Part shown: positions 15,790-23,390 of the stretch, in pieces
Position numbering within the stretch: position 1 is the first letter of the stretch
How the letters are laid out: each line of letters opens with the position of its first letter
Assembly: GCA_016839845.1 (NCBI GenBank)
Contig: JAEOTL010000146.1
Span: forward strand, 1-25,615
DNA: 25,615 bases
Reading direction: 5' to 3'
Source of the DNA: Promethearchaeota archaeon
GTDB lineage: Archaea > Asgardarchaeota > Lokiarchaeia > Sigynarchaeales > SOKP01
Notes under the pieces: generated by a model
What the model was told of the DNA's origin: nothing
Database searches by the model: none
Seen by the model: only the letters and a program-made list of their open reading frames with translations
Translations under genes and position numbers: made by a program

Positions 15790-16626
15790 ATGAGTGAAAA
15801 AGTGCTTAAGATTGGAATTTTGAAGAATGGGACCATAGGATCTTCCCTTTTACTTGCCTTTCTAATGGATGAACGAGCTGAAGCTACGAGGATTAATGTT
15901 TTTGAGGTGACTTCGGGAGCAAAAATGCATCCTCCTGAGATGTGCACAAAAACTATGGAGGAATTATTAAAATGGGGGCCTGAATTAATCATAATGTCAA
16001 GCCCTAATGCAGCTTTGCCTGGACCAAAAGCTACAAGAGAAATGGCGGGGAGTACTCCTACGATTATAATTTCAGATTCCCCTGCTAAAAAAGCAGTAGA
16101 AGAGATTCAAGAGAAAAACATGGGTTATATCCTTGTGAATTGCGATAGTATGATTGGAGCTCGTAGACCATTTCTTGATCCTACTGAGATGAGTATTTTT
16201 AATGCTGATTTACTAAAAGTTCTAGCTATAACTGGAGCTCTTCAAGTTATTGCAGAGGAATTAAATAGAGTAATTTTGGGAATGCTTGACGGGAATTCGC
16301 CTCAACTACCGCAAATTATTATAGATGCTAACAAAGCAGTGGAAACAGCAAAATTTTCTAATCCCTATGCGAGAGCAAAAGCAATAGCTGCTTTTGAGCT
16401 GGCAGCGTCGGTCTCTAAAGTTACAGGAAAAGCTTGTTTTCAACTAAAAGAAAGATCAGAGTATATGCCCTTGTTAGCCGCCGCCCATGAAATGATGAGA
16501 AGTGCCGCCATGTTATGTGATGATGCAAGAGAGATTGAAAAATCTAACGACACGGTTATTAGACGACCTCATCATGCAAAACAGCATTTCTTAACGAAAA
16601 TTGGATTAGATGAGAAGGAACAATAA
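15790..16626 (+). CDS. mtd: F420-dependent methylenetetrahydromethanopterin dehydrogenase
   Basis: This 278-residue protein fits Mtd in length and sequence. The N-terminus is KIGILKNGTIGSSLLLAFL, followed by RINVFEVTSGAKMHPPEM, LIIMSSPNAALPGPKATRE, TIIISDSPAKKA, and YILVNCDSMIGARRPFLDPT. It reversibly converts methenyl- to methylene-H4MPT using reduced coenzyme F420, so the cell should make F420. With Ftr next door and Mch 7 kb away it forms part of the H4MPT methyl branch. Mtd is found in archaea with F420 and H4MPT, and in Asgard lineages it fits acetogenic or formate/H2-linked metabolism rather than methanogenesis. It meets the GTPase gene tail to tail with 46 bp between. Identity is secure; pathway direction is not shown. 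Confidence 0.96.
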   Translation: MSEKVLKIGILKNGTIGSSLLLAFLMDERAEATRINVFEVTSGAKMHPPEMCTKTMEELLKWGPELIIMSSPNAALPGPKATREMAGSTPTIIISDSPAKKAVEEIQEKNMGYILVNCDSMIGARRPFLDPTEMSIFNADLLKVLAITGALQVIAEELNRVILGMLDGNSPQLPQIIIDANKAVETAKFSNPYARAKAIAAFELAASVSKVTGKACFQLKERSEYMPLLAAAHEMMRSAAMLCDDAREIEKSNDTVIRRPHHAKQHFLTKIGLDEKEQ

Positions 16627-16672
16627 TCTAAAAAGTAATTATTTATTCTTTTATATTTTTATTATTTTTAAT

Positions 16673-17638
16673 TTAAAATTCTGAAGATTTCAAGTAGGTC
16701 TTCAAATTTTCAAAGATTTCCCCATTTAAAGCGCCTATTACTCCATCAAATACTTCTGGTAGTTTACTTCTAGTAACTGCCATCAATACTGCTCCATTGA
16801 TGACTTCCTTTACTAATATCCAACATTCTTCTGATTCATAGACTACTGTTGATAAAGAAAGAGGAGACAGATTCGAAATTTTCTGGAAATCCATAATATG
16901 CTGATAGATAGTATATATGTTGGAATCTAAAGTTCCTATCTCGAATTTCATAAATTGCAATGGTTTTGATTCAAACTTACCAAACGTGGAAGTTATTAAT
17001 AACCCATCTGGTTGGTTGAATAAAAGATATTCTGATAAGGTATTAACTTTTAATTCATCTAATAAATGCCTGATCCTCCCTAACCGCTGCATAGACAGAG
17101 TGTTTTTTTGGATTTCATAGTCCAATATTTCAATTAATCTATGCTGAGCGCTTCCCTCTTTTACAGATACAGGAGTATATGATATCTTATTATTAAAACG
17201 ATCATTCAAATCTTTTGATAGGAGTTCATAAAAATCATCCTCTCTGGATTCCTGCAAATCAATTTTATTTAATAATACATATACTTGATCGATGTTCGGT
17301 GAAAATTCAAATAGATATTTTAAGAAATTATCGAAAACATCTCTTACTGAAGGATCTATTACTGCAGAATCCACCATGAAAACTGCTGTTGTAACTTCAG
17401 AAAATACATGTTCCCGCTGAGATTCAGAAAAGTATCGTTCAAGGTAACGTTCTTGTCCTCCCAAATCCCAGATAGATAGTTCTAGAATTCCCCTAAAAAT
17501 AAAATTTTCTCTTGAAACACCCTTTGTAGGCTTTAAATTTAGCACTTTCATAAAATTATACCCTAGGCAAGTCGTTCTCATCAGTGAAGTTTTACCTGAA
17601 TTTGCTGGCCCAAAAAGCAGTGTTTTCATATTACACAA
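16673..17638 (-). CDS. Rag/Gtr-type small GTPase with C-terminal roadblock-like region
   Basis: This 321-residue protein has an N-terminal GTPase domain (4-180). The P-loop is GPANSGKTSL at 10-19, G2 threonine T38 is in KPTKGV, G3 is WDLGGQE at 57-63, and G4 is NKID at 124-127. The WDLGGQ motif, the Gtr-like switch region and the roughly 140-residue C-terminal extension fit the Gtr1/RagA group. That extension would correspond to a roadblock/longin-like fold; in eukaryotes Rag proteins dimerise through it and signal amino-acid status to TORC1. No lipidation or membrane motif is visible. Start may be M1 (17638) or M4 (17629), which gives the usual MKTLLFG start. A TATA at 17656-17664 predicts transcription from about 17633, favouring M4. 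Such GTPases are abundant in Asgard archaea; this one's partner is unknown. Confidence 0.88.
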   Translation of the reverse strand: MCNMKTLLFGPANSGKTSLMRTTCLGYNFMKVLNLKPTKGVSRENFIFRGILELSIWDLGGQERYLERYFSESQREHVFSEVTTAVFMVDSAVIDPSVRDVFDNFLKYLFEFSPNIDQVYVLLNKIDLQESREDDFYELLSKDLNDRFNNKISYTPVSVKEGSAQHRLIEILDYEIQKNTLSMQRLGRIRHLLDELKVNTLSEYLLFNQPDGLLITSTFGKFESKPLQFMKFEIGTLDSNIYTIYQHIMDFQKISNLSPLSLSTVVYESEECWILVKEVINGAVLMAVTRSKLPEVFDGVIGALNGEIFENLKTYLKSSEF

Positions 17639-17655
17639 AGAAGAATTTATTTGAT

Positions 17656-17664
17656 TTTATATAC
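17656..17664 (-). promoter_or_regulatory. TATA-box-like element for the GTPase gene
   Basis: GTATATAAA on the minus strand is centred about 30 bases before M4. A start near 17633 would make the message essentially leaderless and place the first ATG (17638) outside it. A further TATA-like stretch at about 17672-17684 would instead allow the upstream ATG. Confidence 0.35.
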
Positions 17665-17761
17665 ATCTTATAATTTTATATTTATTTAATTTTTTCTACT
17701 TCTTAAAAACGGAAATAAGTTAGGAGTAATTTAAATAATTATAATAATTTATTATTTCTAC

Positions 17762-17768
17762 TATATAC
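17762..17768 (+). promoter_or_regulatory. TATA-box-like element for apt
   Basis: TATATAC lies about 33 bases before ATG 17798, followed by a purine-rich, A-dominated leader. At standard spacing the leader is short, about 5-8 nt. Confidence 0.35.
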
Positions 17769-17797
17769 AAATAAAAAAAAAAGAGAAAAGAAAAATA

Positions 17798-18325
17798 ATG
17801 GATTTGTTAAAGTATATACGCAACGTACCTAACTTTCCAATAGATGGGATCCAATTTAAAGATATTACTACTCTGGCTAAACTACCCGAGCCTTTTAAAG
17901 AATCTTGTGATCAATTAGTCAATATTTTTAAAGATAAAGGGATTTCGAAAGTAACCGCAATTGAGGCACGAGGTTACATCTGGGGCGGTGTTTTGGCATA
18001 TCAACTGGGAGCTGGATTCGTTTTGATCAGAAAACCGGGAAAATTGCCTGCTGAGACAATTAAGGAAACTTATGAGCTAGAATATGGAACTGATAGCATA
18101 GAAATGCATAAAGATGCAATTATGGAAGGAGAAAAGGTTCTAGTATTTGATGATCTTCTAGCAACAGGTGGCACCGCAAGGGCAGCATGCAATTTGATAG
18201 AAAAAGCAGGTGGAATCGTGGTTGGAGTTGCGTTTGTGATTGAATTGACGGGAAGTCTACATGGGAGAGATAAATTAGAAGGTTATAATATTGTGTCTCT
18301 TATTGAGATACCAGTAGAAGAGTGA
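17798..18325 (+). CDS. apt: adenine phosphoribosyltransferase
   Basis: This 175-residue type I phosphoribosyltransferase converts adenine and PRPP to AMP. The N-terminal IRNVPNFPIDGIQFKDIT is characteristic of Apt, which closes over adenine. EARGYIWGGVLAYQLGAGFV and the flexible-loop region KPGKLPAETIKETYELEYG follow. The PRPP-binding motif is VLVFDDLLATGGTARA, with its two aspartates. Length matches bacterial and eukaryal Apt. The MTAP gene 1.2 kb downstream would release adenine from methylthioadenosine, and this enzyme would recapture it. It is followed by an 11-T run. The hypoxanthine/guanine alternative is less likely because of the Apt-specific N-terminus. Confidence 0.94.
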   Translation: MDLLKYIRNVPNFPIDGIQFKDITTLAKLPEPFKESCDQLVNIFKDKGISKVTAIEARGYIWGGVLAYQLGAGFVLIRKPGKLPAETIKETYELEYGTDSIEMHKDAIMEGEKVLVFDDLLATGGTARAACNLIEKAGGIVVGVAFVIELTGSLHGRDKLEGYNIVSLIEIPVEE

Positions 18326-18335
18326 TATCTAATCA

Positions 18336-18346
18336 TTTTTTTTTTT
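18336..18346 (+). terminator. oligo-T terminator after apt
   Basis: Eleven consecutive T begin 11 bases after the apt stop codon. There is no stem-loop before them. Oligo-T alone is an effective archaeal termination signal. Confidence 0.55.
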
Positions 18347-18362
18347 GAAAATTTCTTTTATC

Positions 18363-19361
18363 TTAAGTTATGTTTAGCTCTGCTGGTGTATAACCAAACG
18401 TTTTAAAAAACCTTTTGGATACATTTTCTATAGTGAAACTCTGAGTTTGTGCTCCCACAGTTTCCACGACAAATGAACCAATAATCGCTCCTAGTCTACA
18501 GGAATCTAATAAAGTCATATTCAATGATAATCCAGATAATATCCCTGCACGGTATCCATCACCAGCACCTGTTGTATCTTTAATTTGATCAGGAGTAGCA
18601 ATTGGAATATCTATATTATAGATTTTATCGTTTTCATCTTTATAAATCAATTCGGATCCTTGCGATCCCTTGGTAATAATAATAGCCCGAGTATATTCAA
18701 GTATTTCCTCTTTAGTTAAACCTGTTTTTTCTTCTATTTGGCTAACTTCATGGGTATTACCAATTAAAATTTCTGATTTTCCAAGTATTTTTGTCAAATT
18801 ATCTTCCTGGAAAAGAGGAGTCACTTGACCCGGGTCAAAAATAGTGGGTATCTTAAGTTCACTTAATTGAATCGCAAAATTGCTCATCGCTTCTATACTC
18901 TGCGTGGAATTAATTGCATATAAGTAATCCTCTGGATTTTGAATTCTCTCTCGTAGATCAATATCTACACATTTATCCAAAGCTCCACCATGGAAAATAA
19001 TCATCTGATTAGATTTGATATCATTAACGATATAGCAAGCTGCGGTAAAAAGATCATTATGTTCATCGATTAGGAGATCTATATTTTTAAATCTTTGGAT
19101 ATGATTTCTGTAGCCTAAGCTCTCAAAATCATTCCCTACCGAACCGAATAAAGAAATCTTCGCAATATTAAGCAACCCTAGATTGTAAGCAATATTGCCG
19201 GCTGTTCCCCCGAAAAATTGTTGACGACTATCAGCAGTTACTGTACTTTGATATTCCTCTTTTTCATGATCAATCGATACAGCATTAATAAAATTCTCTC
19301 TAAATCCCATAATATAATCGAATGCCAATGATCCGAGCACTAGAACTTTGTTTCTTACCAT
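18363..19361 (-). CDS. PfkB-family kinase, probably a nucleoside/adenosine kinase
   Basis: This 332-residue ribokinase-fold enzyme has PfkB motif 1 as FFGGTAGNIAYNLGLL (49-64). Motif 2 is DTTGAGDGYRAGILSG (262-277), whose D268 is the catalytic base and whose GAGD forms the anion hole. FDPGQ at 175-179 is seen in archaeal nucleoside kinases of this family. Substrates in PfkB proteins range over sugars and nucleosides and cannot be set by motif alone. Placement between apt and MTAP favours adenosine or another purine nucleoside. It is convergent with apt (37 bp) and divergent from MTAP. GTGAT lies just three bases before the ATG, too close for a normal ribosome site. Confidence 0.85.
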   Translation of the reverse strand: MVRNKVLVLGSLAFDYIMGFRENFINAVSIDHEKEEYQSTVTADSRQQFFGGTAGNIAYNLGLLNIAKISLFGSVGNDFESLGYRNHIQRFKNIDLLIDEHNDLFTAACYIVNDIKSNQMIIFHGGALDKCVDIDLRERIQNPEDYLYAINSTQSIEAMSNFAIQLSELKIPTIFDPGQVTPLFQEDNLTKILGKSEILIGNTHEVSQIEEKTGLTKEEILEYTRAIIITKGSQGSELIYKDENDKIYNIDIPIATPDQIKDTTGAGDGYRAGILSGLSLNMTLLDSCRLGAIIGSFVVETVGAQTQSFTIENVSKRFFKTFGYTPAELNIT

Positions 19362-19427
19362 GACATCACAAATTAAAGCTAAGAAATAAATTTTACACTA
19401 ATGGTTGTTAAATAAGAGAACTTCGCA

Positions 19428-19474
19428 AAAGGAGGGTAAAACAATATTTAACTCCATCCTTTGTTTTTTTTTTT
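19428..19474 (+). terminator. hairpin followed by 11 T between divergent genes
   Basis: AAAGGAGGG (19428-19436) pairs with CCATCCTTT (19454-19462) with one G-A mismatch over a 17-base loop. It is followed after one G by eleven T (19464-19474). It looks like an intrinsic terminator but no plus-strand gene ends here. The kinase gene runs away on the other strand and MTAP starts 60 bp downstream. It may end a short untranslated RNA or act as an attenuator or leader element. Confidence 0.4.
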
Positions 19475-19500
19475 GAAAAATAATTTATTAAATTTAGAAT

Positions 19501-19510
19501 ATTATAAAAT
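19501..19510 (+). promoter_or_regulatory. TATA-box-like element that decides the MTAP start
   Basis: ATTATAAAAT is centred near 19505, predicting transcription from about 19531. The in-frame GTG at 19526 would then lie outside the message, leaving ATG 19535 as a near-leaderless start. Confidence 0.4.
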
Positions 19511-19534
19511 AAGATATTTCTAAAAGTGAATGGA

Positions 19535-20284
19535 ATGGTAAAAATAGGTATTATTGGTGGCTCTGGATTAGATGATCCAGATATTTTAAAAGACGCTAGG
19601 GATATAAATGTCGATACACCCTATGGAAAACCAAGCTCTCCTCTAAAGTTAGGAAAAATTCATGACATTGATGTAGTACTTATTGCAAGACATGGAAGAG
19701 AGCATATAATTCCGCCAACGCAAATAAATTATAGAGCTAATATCCATGCATTAAAAGAACAAGGCTGTACTCACATCTTAGCCACTACAGCGTGCGGGAG
19801 CTTAAGAAAAGAAATTGGGCGAGGAGATTTAGTCATTCTTGATCAATTCATCGACTTTACAAGGCTTAGGAAAGTGTCTTTTTTTGAAGAGTTTGCTCCA
19901 GGAGATATGAAACACACCCCAATGGCATATCCTTTTTCAGAGGAGTTAAGAAATATTATTATAACAACAGCAAAGGAATTAAATTTAAAATATCATGAAA
20001 AGGGAACAGTAATTACTATTGAAGGACCTAGATTCTCTACAAGAGCGGAATCTGAGATGTTTAGGATATGGGGTGCGGATGTAATAAATATGAGTAATGC
20101 CCCTGAAACGATATTAGCTAATGAAGCGGGTATACCCTACGCTGCCGTGGCTATGTCTACAGATTATGACTGTTGGAAAGATGACGAAGCTCCTGTTACT
20201 TGGGAAGAAATATTAGATATCTTTGGTAAAAACGTTCATAACGTCATTGATCTTTTAACAAATACAATAAAGAAACTAAAATAA
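19535..20284 (+). CDS. mtnP: S-methyl-5'-thioadenosine phosphorylase
   Basis: This 249-residue purine nucleoside phosphorylase-fold enzyme cleaves 5'-methylthioadenosine with phosphate to adenine and methylthioribose-1-phosphate. Motifs are IGIIGGSG at the N-terminus, RHGREH (phosphate site), ATTACGSLR, EGPRFSTRAE (163-172) and NMSNAPE (185-191). TDYDCWKDDE carries D210 and D212, the pair that in human MTAP recognises the 6-amino group of adenine. Inosine- and guanosine-specific enzymes have Asn here instead. MSNAPE replaces the more usual MS/T-x-VPE. I chose ATG 19535 over GTG 19526 because of the TATA position. With apt and the kinase it forms a purine-salvage neighbourhood. An 8-T run follows the stop. 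Confidence 0.93.
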   Translation: MVKIGIIGGSGLDDPDILKDARDINVDTPYGKPSSPLKLGKIHDIDVVLIARHGREHIIPPTQINYRANIHALKEQGCTHILATTACGSLRKEIGRGDLVILDQFIDFTRLRKVSFFEEFAPGDMKHTPMAYPFSEELRNIIITTAKELNLKYHEKGTVITIEGPRFSTRAESEMFRIWGADVINMSNAPETILANEAGIPYAAVAMSTDYDCWKDDEAPVTWEEILDIFGKNVHNVIDLLTNTIKKLK

Positions 20285-20306
20285 TATGATAATCTCATTT
20301 CTGCTC

Positions 20307-20314
20307 TTTTTTTT
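20307..20314 (+). terminator. oligo-T terminator after mtnP
   Basis: Eight consecutive T begin 23 bases after the mtnP stop codon; no stem precedes them. This fits the archaeal oligo-T signal. Confidence 0.45.
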
Positions 20315-20409
20315 GTAAATTAATGAAAAAATGACATTTCAGTCTGTTTCTAACCTCATTTTAAAAAAATTGAAATTCAGTTAATTGTATTCAAAGATAT
20401 ATTACTAAA

Positions 20410-20419
20410 TTTATAATAA
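20410..20419 (+). promoter_or_regulatory. TATA-box-like element for the beta-CASP RNase gene
   Basis: TTTATAATAA is centred about 27 bases before ATG 20442, with no ribosome site between, which predicts a leaderless message. Confidence 0.4.
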
Positions 20420-20441
20420 TTTATTTTAATGTTCTTAAATA

Positions 20442-21749
20442 ATGGTAAAAATCTCATTCTTAGGGAGTTGTAGAGAAATTGGTCGATCTGGACTCTTAAT
20501 TGAGTCTAAAAGTGGCACTCAATGCATTTTAGATTATGGGATAGGGTTCAACGGGGAAGAAAGATTACCATATGAACCTGAAATTAAAAGTCTTAAAGCG
20601 GTAGCACTAACTCATTGTCACATTGATCATTCGGGAGCGCTACCTTTTTTATATAAATCCAGACGTGTTCCATTTTTCACAAATCCTGTCACTTTGGCAG
20701 TAACTGAAGTTTTAATTAGGGATATGATCAAAATCTCGAATTATCCATATCCTTTTGGATATCGAGAGCTTGATTATTTAAAAAGTAAAACATATTTTCT
20801 TAAAAATCAAATTCGTCAAAAGATTGATGATAATTTCTTCATAACATTTATCGATGCGGGGCACATCCCAGGGAGTGTATCCATTTTACTCGAAGTAGAT
20901 AATAAGACTATTTTGTATACGGGTGATATTAATACTCAGAATACTAATTTAATAGATCCTGCAGATCCAAGTGATGTTCCTGAACTAGACGCTTTAATTG
21001 TAGAATCAACCTATGCCCTCAGGGAGCACCCGGTTAGAGGACAACTCGAGGAAGATTTCATGGAAAAAGTTATGGATATCACTGAAGGTGGTGGAAAAGT
21101 TCTAATTCCTGCCTTTGGCGTCGCTCGTTCTCAAGAAGCGTTATTAATCTTAGAGAAATATGGTTATAACGGAAAAATATTTATAGATGGATTAGCAAGA
21201 AAAATCTGTACACTTTACCTAGAAAATCCTGACTCTATTAAGGATTTTAAATTATATAGAAGGGCAGTTAAAAAAGCTCAATTTGTAACTAGAGCCAATA
21301 CAAGGGCAACAGTAAAAAAGTCTAGTGGTGTAATAATCTCTCCGTCAGGAATGCTTAAAGGAGGTGCCGCTTTAGAATATATCGAAGCAGTATTACTTGA
21401 TCCATCCTCAGCAATTTATTTAGTTGGGTATCAAGTAGAGGGAACCCCGGGAAGAAATCTATTAGATGAAGGTATATTTGAGTATCAAGAATCAAAGAGA
21501 AATAGACGAAATGCTATGAATCTAAGAATTGAGGCACAGAGTGATTATGATTATTTTGATTTTTCTAGCCATGCTGATAAAGATCACATCTATAACTATA
21601 TTGAGGATTTGAATTTTAAAGAAGACTCAAATAAAGATATTTACTGCATTCATGGGGATAGTAAATCAACGACTACCCTAGCCAGAGAATTAGTCAAAAA
21701 AGATTATAATTCTGTTGCACCTGAAACTGGAGAAACTTATCAAATTTAG
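20442..21749 (+). CDS. beta-CASP metallo-beta-lactamase ribonuclease, aCPSF2 type
   Basis: This 435-residue protein has a complete metallo-beta-lactamase core. Motif 2 is THCHIDHSG (H58, H60, D62, H63), motif 3 is AGHIPGS (H141) and motif 4 is TGDIN (D162). The beta-CASP insert carries motif A at VEST (E188), motif B at SSHAD (H377) and motif C at IHGD (H404). All zinc and catalytic positions are present, so it should be an active RNA endo- or 5'-exonuclease. It lacks the N-terminal KH domains of aCPSF1/FttA and matches aCPSF2-like size, so a role in RNA processing rather than factor-dependent termination is more likely. It runs tail to tail into the DHH nuclease gene with 5 bp between. Confidence 0.9.
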   Translation: MVKISFLGSCREIGRSGLLIESKSGTQCILDYGIGFNGEERLPYEPEIKSLKAVALTHCHIDHSGALPFLYKSRRVPFFTNPVTLAVTEVLIRDMIKISNYPYPFGYRELDYLKSKTYFLKNQIRQKIDDNFFITFIDAGHIPGSVSILLEVDNKTILYTGDINTQNTNLIDPADPSDVPELDALIVESTYALREHPVRGQLEEDFMEKVMDITEGGGKVLIPAFGVARSQEALLILEKYGYNGKIFIDGLARKICTLYLENPDSIKDFKLYRRAVKKAQFVTRANTRATVKKSSGVIISPSGMLKGGAALEYIEAVLLDPSSAIYLVGYQVEGTPGRNLLDEGIFEYQESKRNRRNAMNLRIEAQSDYDYFDFSSHADKDHIYNYIEDLNFKEDSNKDIYCIHGDSKSTTTLARELVKKDYNSVAPETGETYQI

Positions 21750-21754
21750 GGAGT

Positions 21755-23275
21755 TTAAATGCTTTGTTGTTGGCTTCGAATTGCAAAGTTACAATTTTCT
21801 AAAAATAAATCAACCTTATCTATAGGTACTATAGTACCCGCTGCGGGAGGATGACCTCCACCTAGTACATCAATATTAGAACGTTCACAAGCTTCTCTAA
21901 TCGCACTAGAAAGATTAATACCTTGAGATACAATCTTCTCATGTGCCCTCCCTGAAACTTTGTAGACATCCTCATTATCTCTTTTAACTAATCCAAAAAG
22001 TGGTTTAGATTTTTCAATACTTTTATTATTCTGAAAAATTAACATCGAAGTAATTGTCCCAATAATACTTTCGGGTATAACCTCTTCCCCATAGAAATAC
22101 TGGATCGCATCCATTTGGACTATTTTATCTTCTTGTTGGATCCACTTGAGAGCGTTTCCTATTGATGATTTGTATGTTTTGATAACCACTTTTGCTTCTT
22201 GAAAAAGTTCTTTTCTATCACCCATTGCAATTGCGATCCCTACTGACGCATTCTCTGTTCGACCACATGCATTTAGGAGGCTTGAAAAAGTTTTAACGTC
22301 ACGTAATGGTGAATCTCCTGATTCTTCCCTGAGAAGATACCTATTTACTATTAATTTCTTATAGATTTTTTCTGGTTCCAAATCTAATTTTAGTGACCCG
22401 TATTCAATAATAGCTGAAGAAATTTTTTGTTTTTCATCTTGATTAAGTTCACTCAATGATTTTATCTTTCCTTCAGAATTTTCCATTAAGATACCTCTCG
22501 TTTTGAGAAAAATCAATGTTCTGTTAATGTCTCTAGATAAACCTGGCAAATTAATTTCATTCGAATATGCTATAGCTTCATTTAAAGGTCTATCCATAGG
22601 AAAGTTTAAATCATTAACAACTTCAAGTAAGCCGGAATTCACTGCGTCTTCTAATATTAATTTATTCATCCCATTGAATGATTTGTTTTTTCCCTGATTT
22701 TGTATATCCCCTACTGCCCCTACAATTGCTAAAGGTGATAAATCAATATTTTTACTATTTATCATTTTTGAAAAACAATAGCATAATCCTGCCCCTGAGA
22801 TTTCCGTACTTCCATCGATACTATAAAAGTAAGGATTAATATGCCAGGTTTTTGTTCGTTCATGAATATCCGCAATTAATTTGTTCTCTTCCATATTGGT
22901 AACTTGTTGAGGGAGATGGTGGTCTAATACCAGTAGAGGATGGGAATTATCATCGTGAATAAATTTATTCTGTAGATCTAAATATTGACCACTCCCAAAA
23001 TCAGAAAAGATTAAAAAATTCTCAAATTCTTCGCATTTTTGGGCAATTTTTTCAATTTCTTGCTTTTCTAATTGCCTGAGTACACGAATTTGAAAGGGTA
23101 TTTCTTCTCTATACAACGTTTTACCCAAGATTGCTCCTGAGCTTAATCCATCAGCATCTCTATGAGTATAAATTTGAACCGGAGCACTTAAATCTTTGAT
23201 GGTGCTTAATAAGTTTTCCGCAACCTCTTTTAAATCGGTGTTCAGAGTTGTTACACTAAGTTGCTCATTTGCCAT
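21755..23275 (-). CDS. DHH-family single-strand nuclease, archaeal RecJ/GAN type
   Basis: This 506-residue protein has the DHH metal-binding motifs THRDADGLSSG (H38, D40, D42), SDFGSG (D92) and LDHH (D118, H119, H120). The DHHA1 substrate-binding domain lies at the C-terminus and its GGGHPPAAG is at 472-480. The order and length resemble archaeal RecJ homologues (GAN), which degrade single-stranded DNA or RNA 5' to 3'. They associate with the GINS/MCM replisome as Cdc45-related proteins. All catalytic residues are present, so it should be an active nuclease rather than a Cdc45-like inactive form. Oligonucleotide phosphodiesterase activity is an alternative. It is divergent from mch over 115 bp. 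Confidence 0.88.
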   Translation of the reverse strand: MANEQLSVTTLNTDLKEVAENLLSTIKDLSAPVQIYTHRDADGLSSGAILGKTLYREEIPFQIRVLRQLEKQEIEKIAQKCEEFENFLIFSDFGSGQYLDLQNKFIHDDNSHPLLVLDHHLPQQVTNMEENKLIADIHERTKTWHINPYFYSIDGSTEISGAGLCYCFSKMINSKNIDLSPLAIVGAVGDIQNQGKNKSFNGMNKLILEDAVNSGLLEVVNDLNFPMDRPLNEAIAYSNEINLPGLSRDINRTLIFLKTRGILMENSEGKIKSLSELNQDEKQKISSAIIEYGSLKLDLEPEKIYKKLIVNRYLLREESGDSPLRDVKTFSSLLNACGRTENASVGIAIAMGDRKELFQEAKVVIKTYKSSIGNALKWIQQEDKIVQMDAIQYFYGEEVIPESIIGTITSMLIFQNNKSIEKSKPLFGLVKRDNEDVYKVSGRAHEKIVSQGINLSSAIREACERSNIDVLGGGHPPAAGTIVPIDKVDLFLENCNFAIRSQQQSI

Positions 23276-23377
23276 TATTTTAAAAATCTAGTTTCTCACA
23301 AATTCATAATTCAAAAATATAATATAATAAGATACCAAAATAATAATAAATACCCTATTAAAAAATATTAAATTAAT

Positions 23378-23384
23378 AAGGTGA
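23378..23384 (+). promoter_or_regulatory. ribosome binding site for the GTG start of mch
   Basis: AAGGTGA, complementary to the archaeal 16S 3' end, lies six bases before GTG 23391. It supports the GTG start and has the same spacing as the site before the TTG start at 7391. Confidence 0.65.
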
Positions 23385-23390
23385 AAATAA

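Noticed and set aside
15702..15992. 96-residue minus-strand ORF over the ftr-mtd gap and start of mtd
   Set aside because: It overlaps mtd antisense, and its upstream half is low-complexity translation of A/T runs.
20442..21749. Beta-CASP protein as the transcription termination factor aCPSF1/FttA
   Set aside because: There are no N-terminal KH domains; the protein begins directly with the metallo-beta-lactamase core and is about 200 residues too short.
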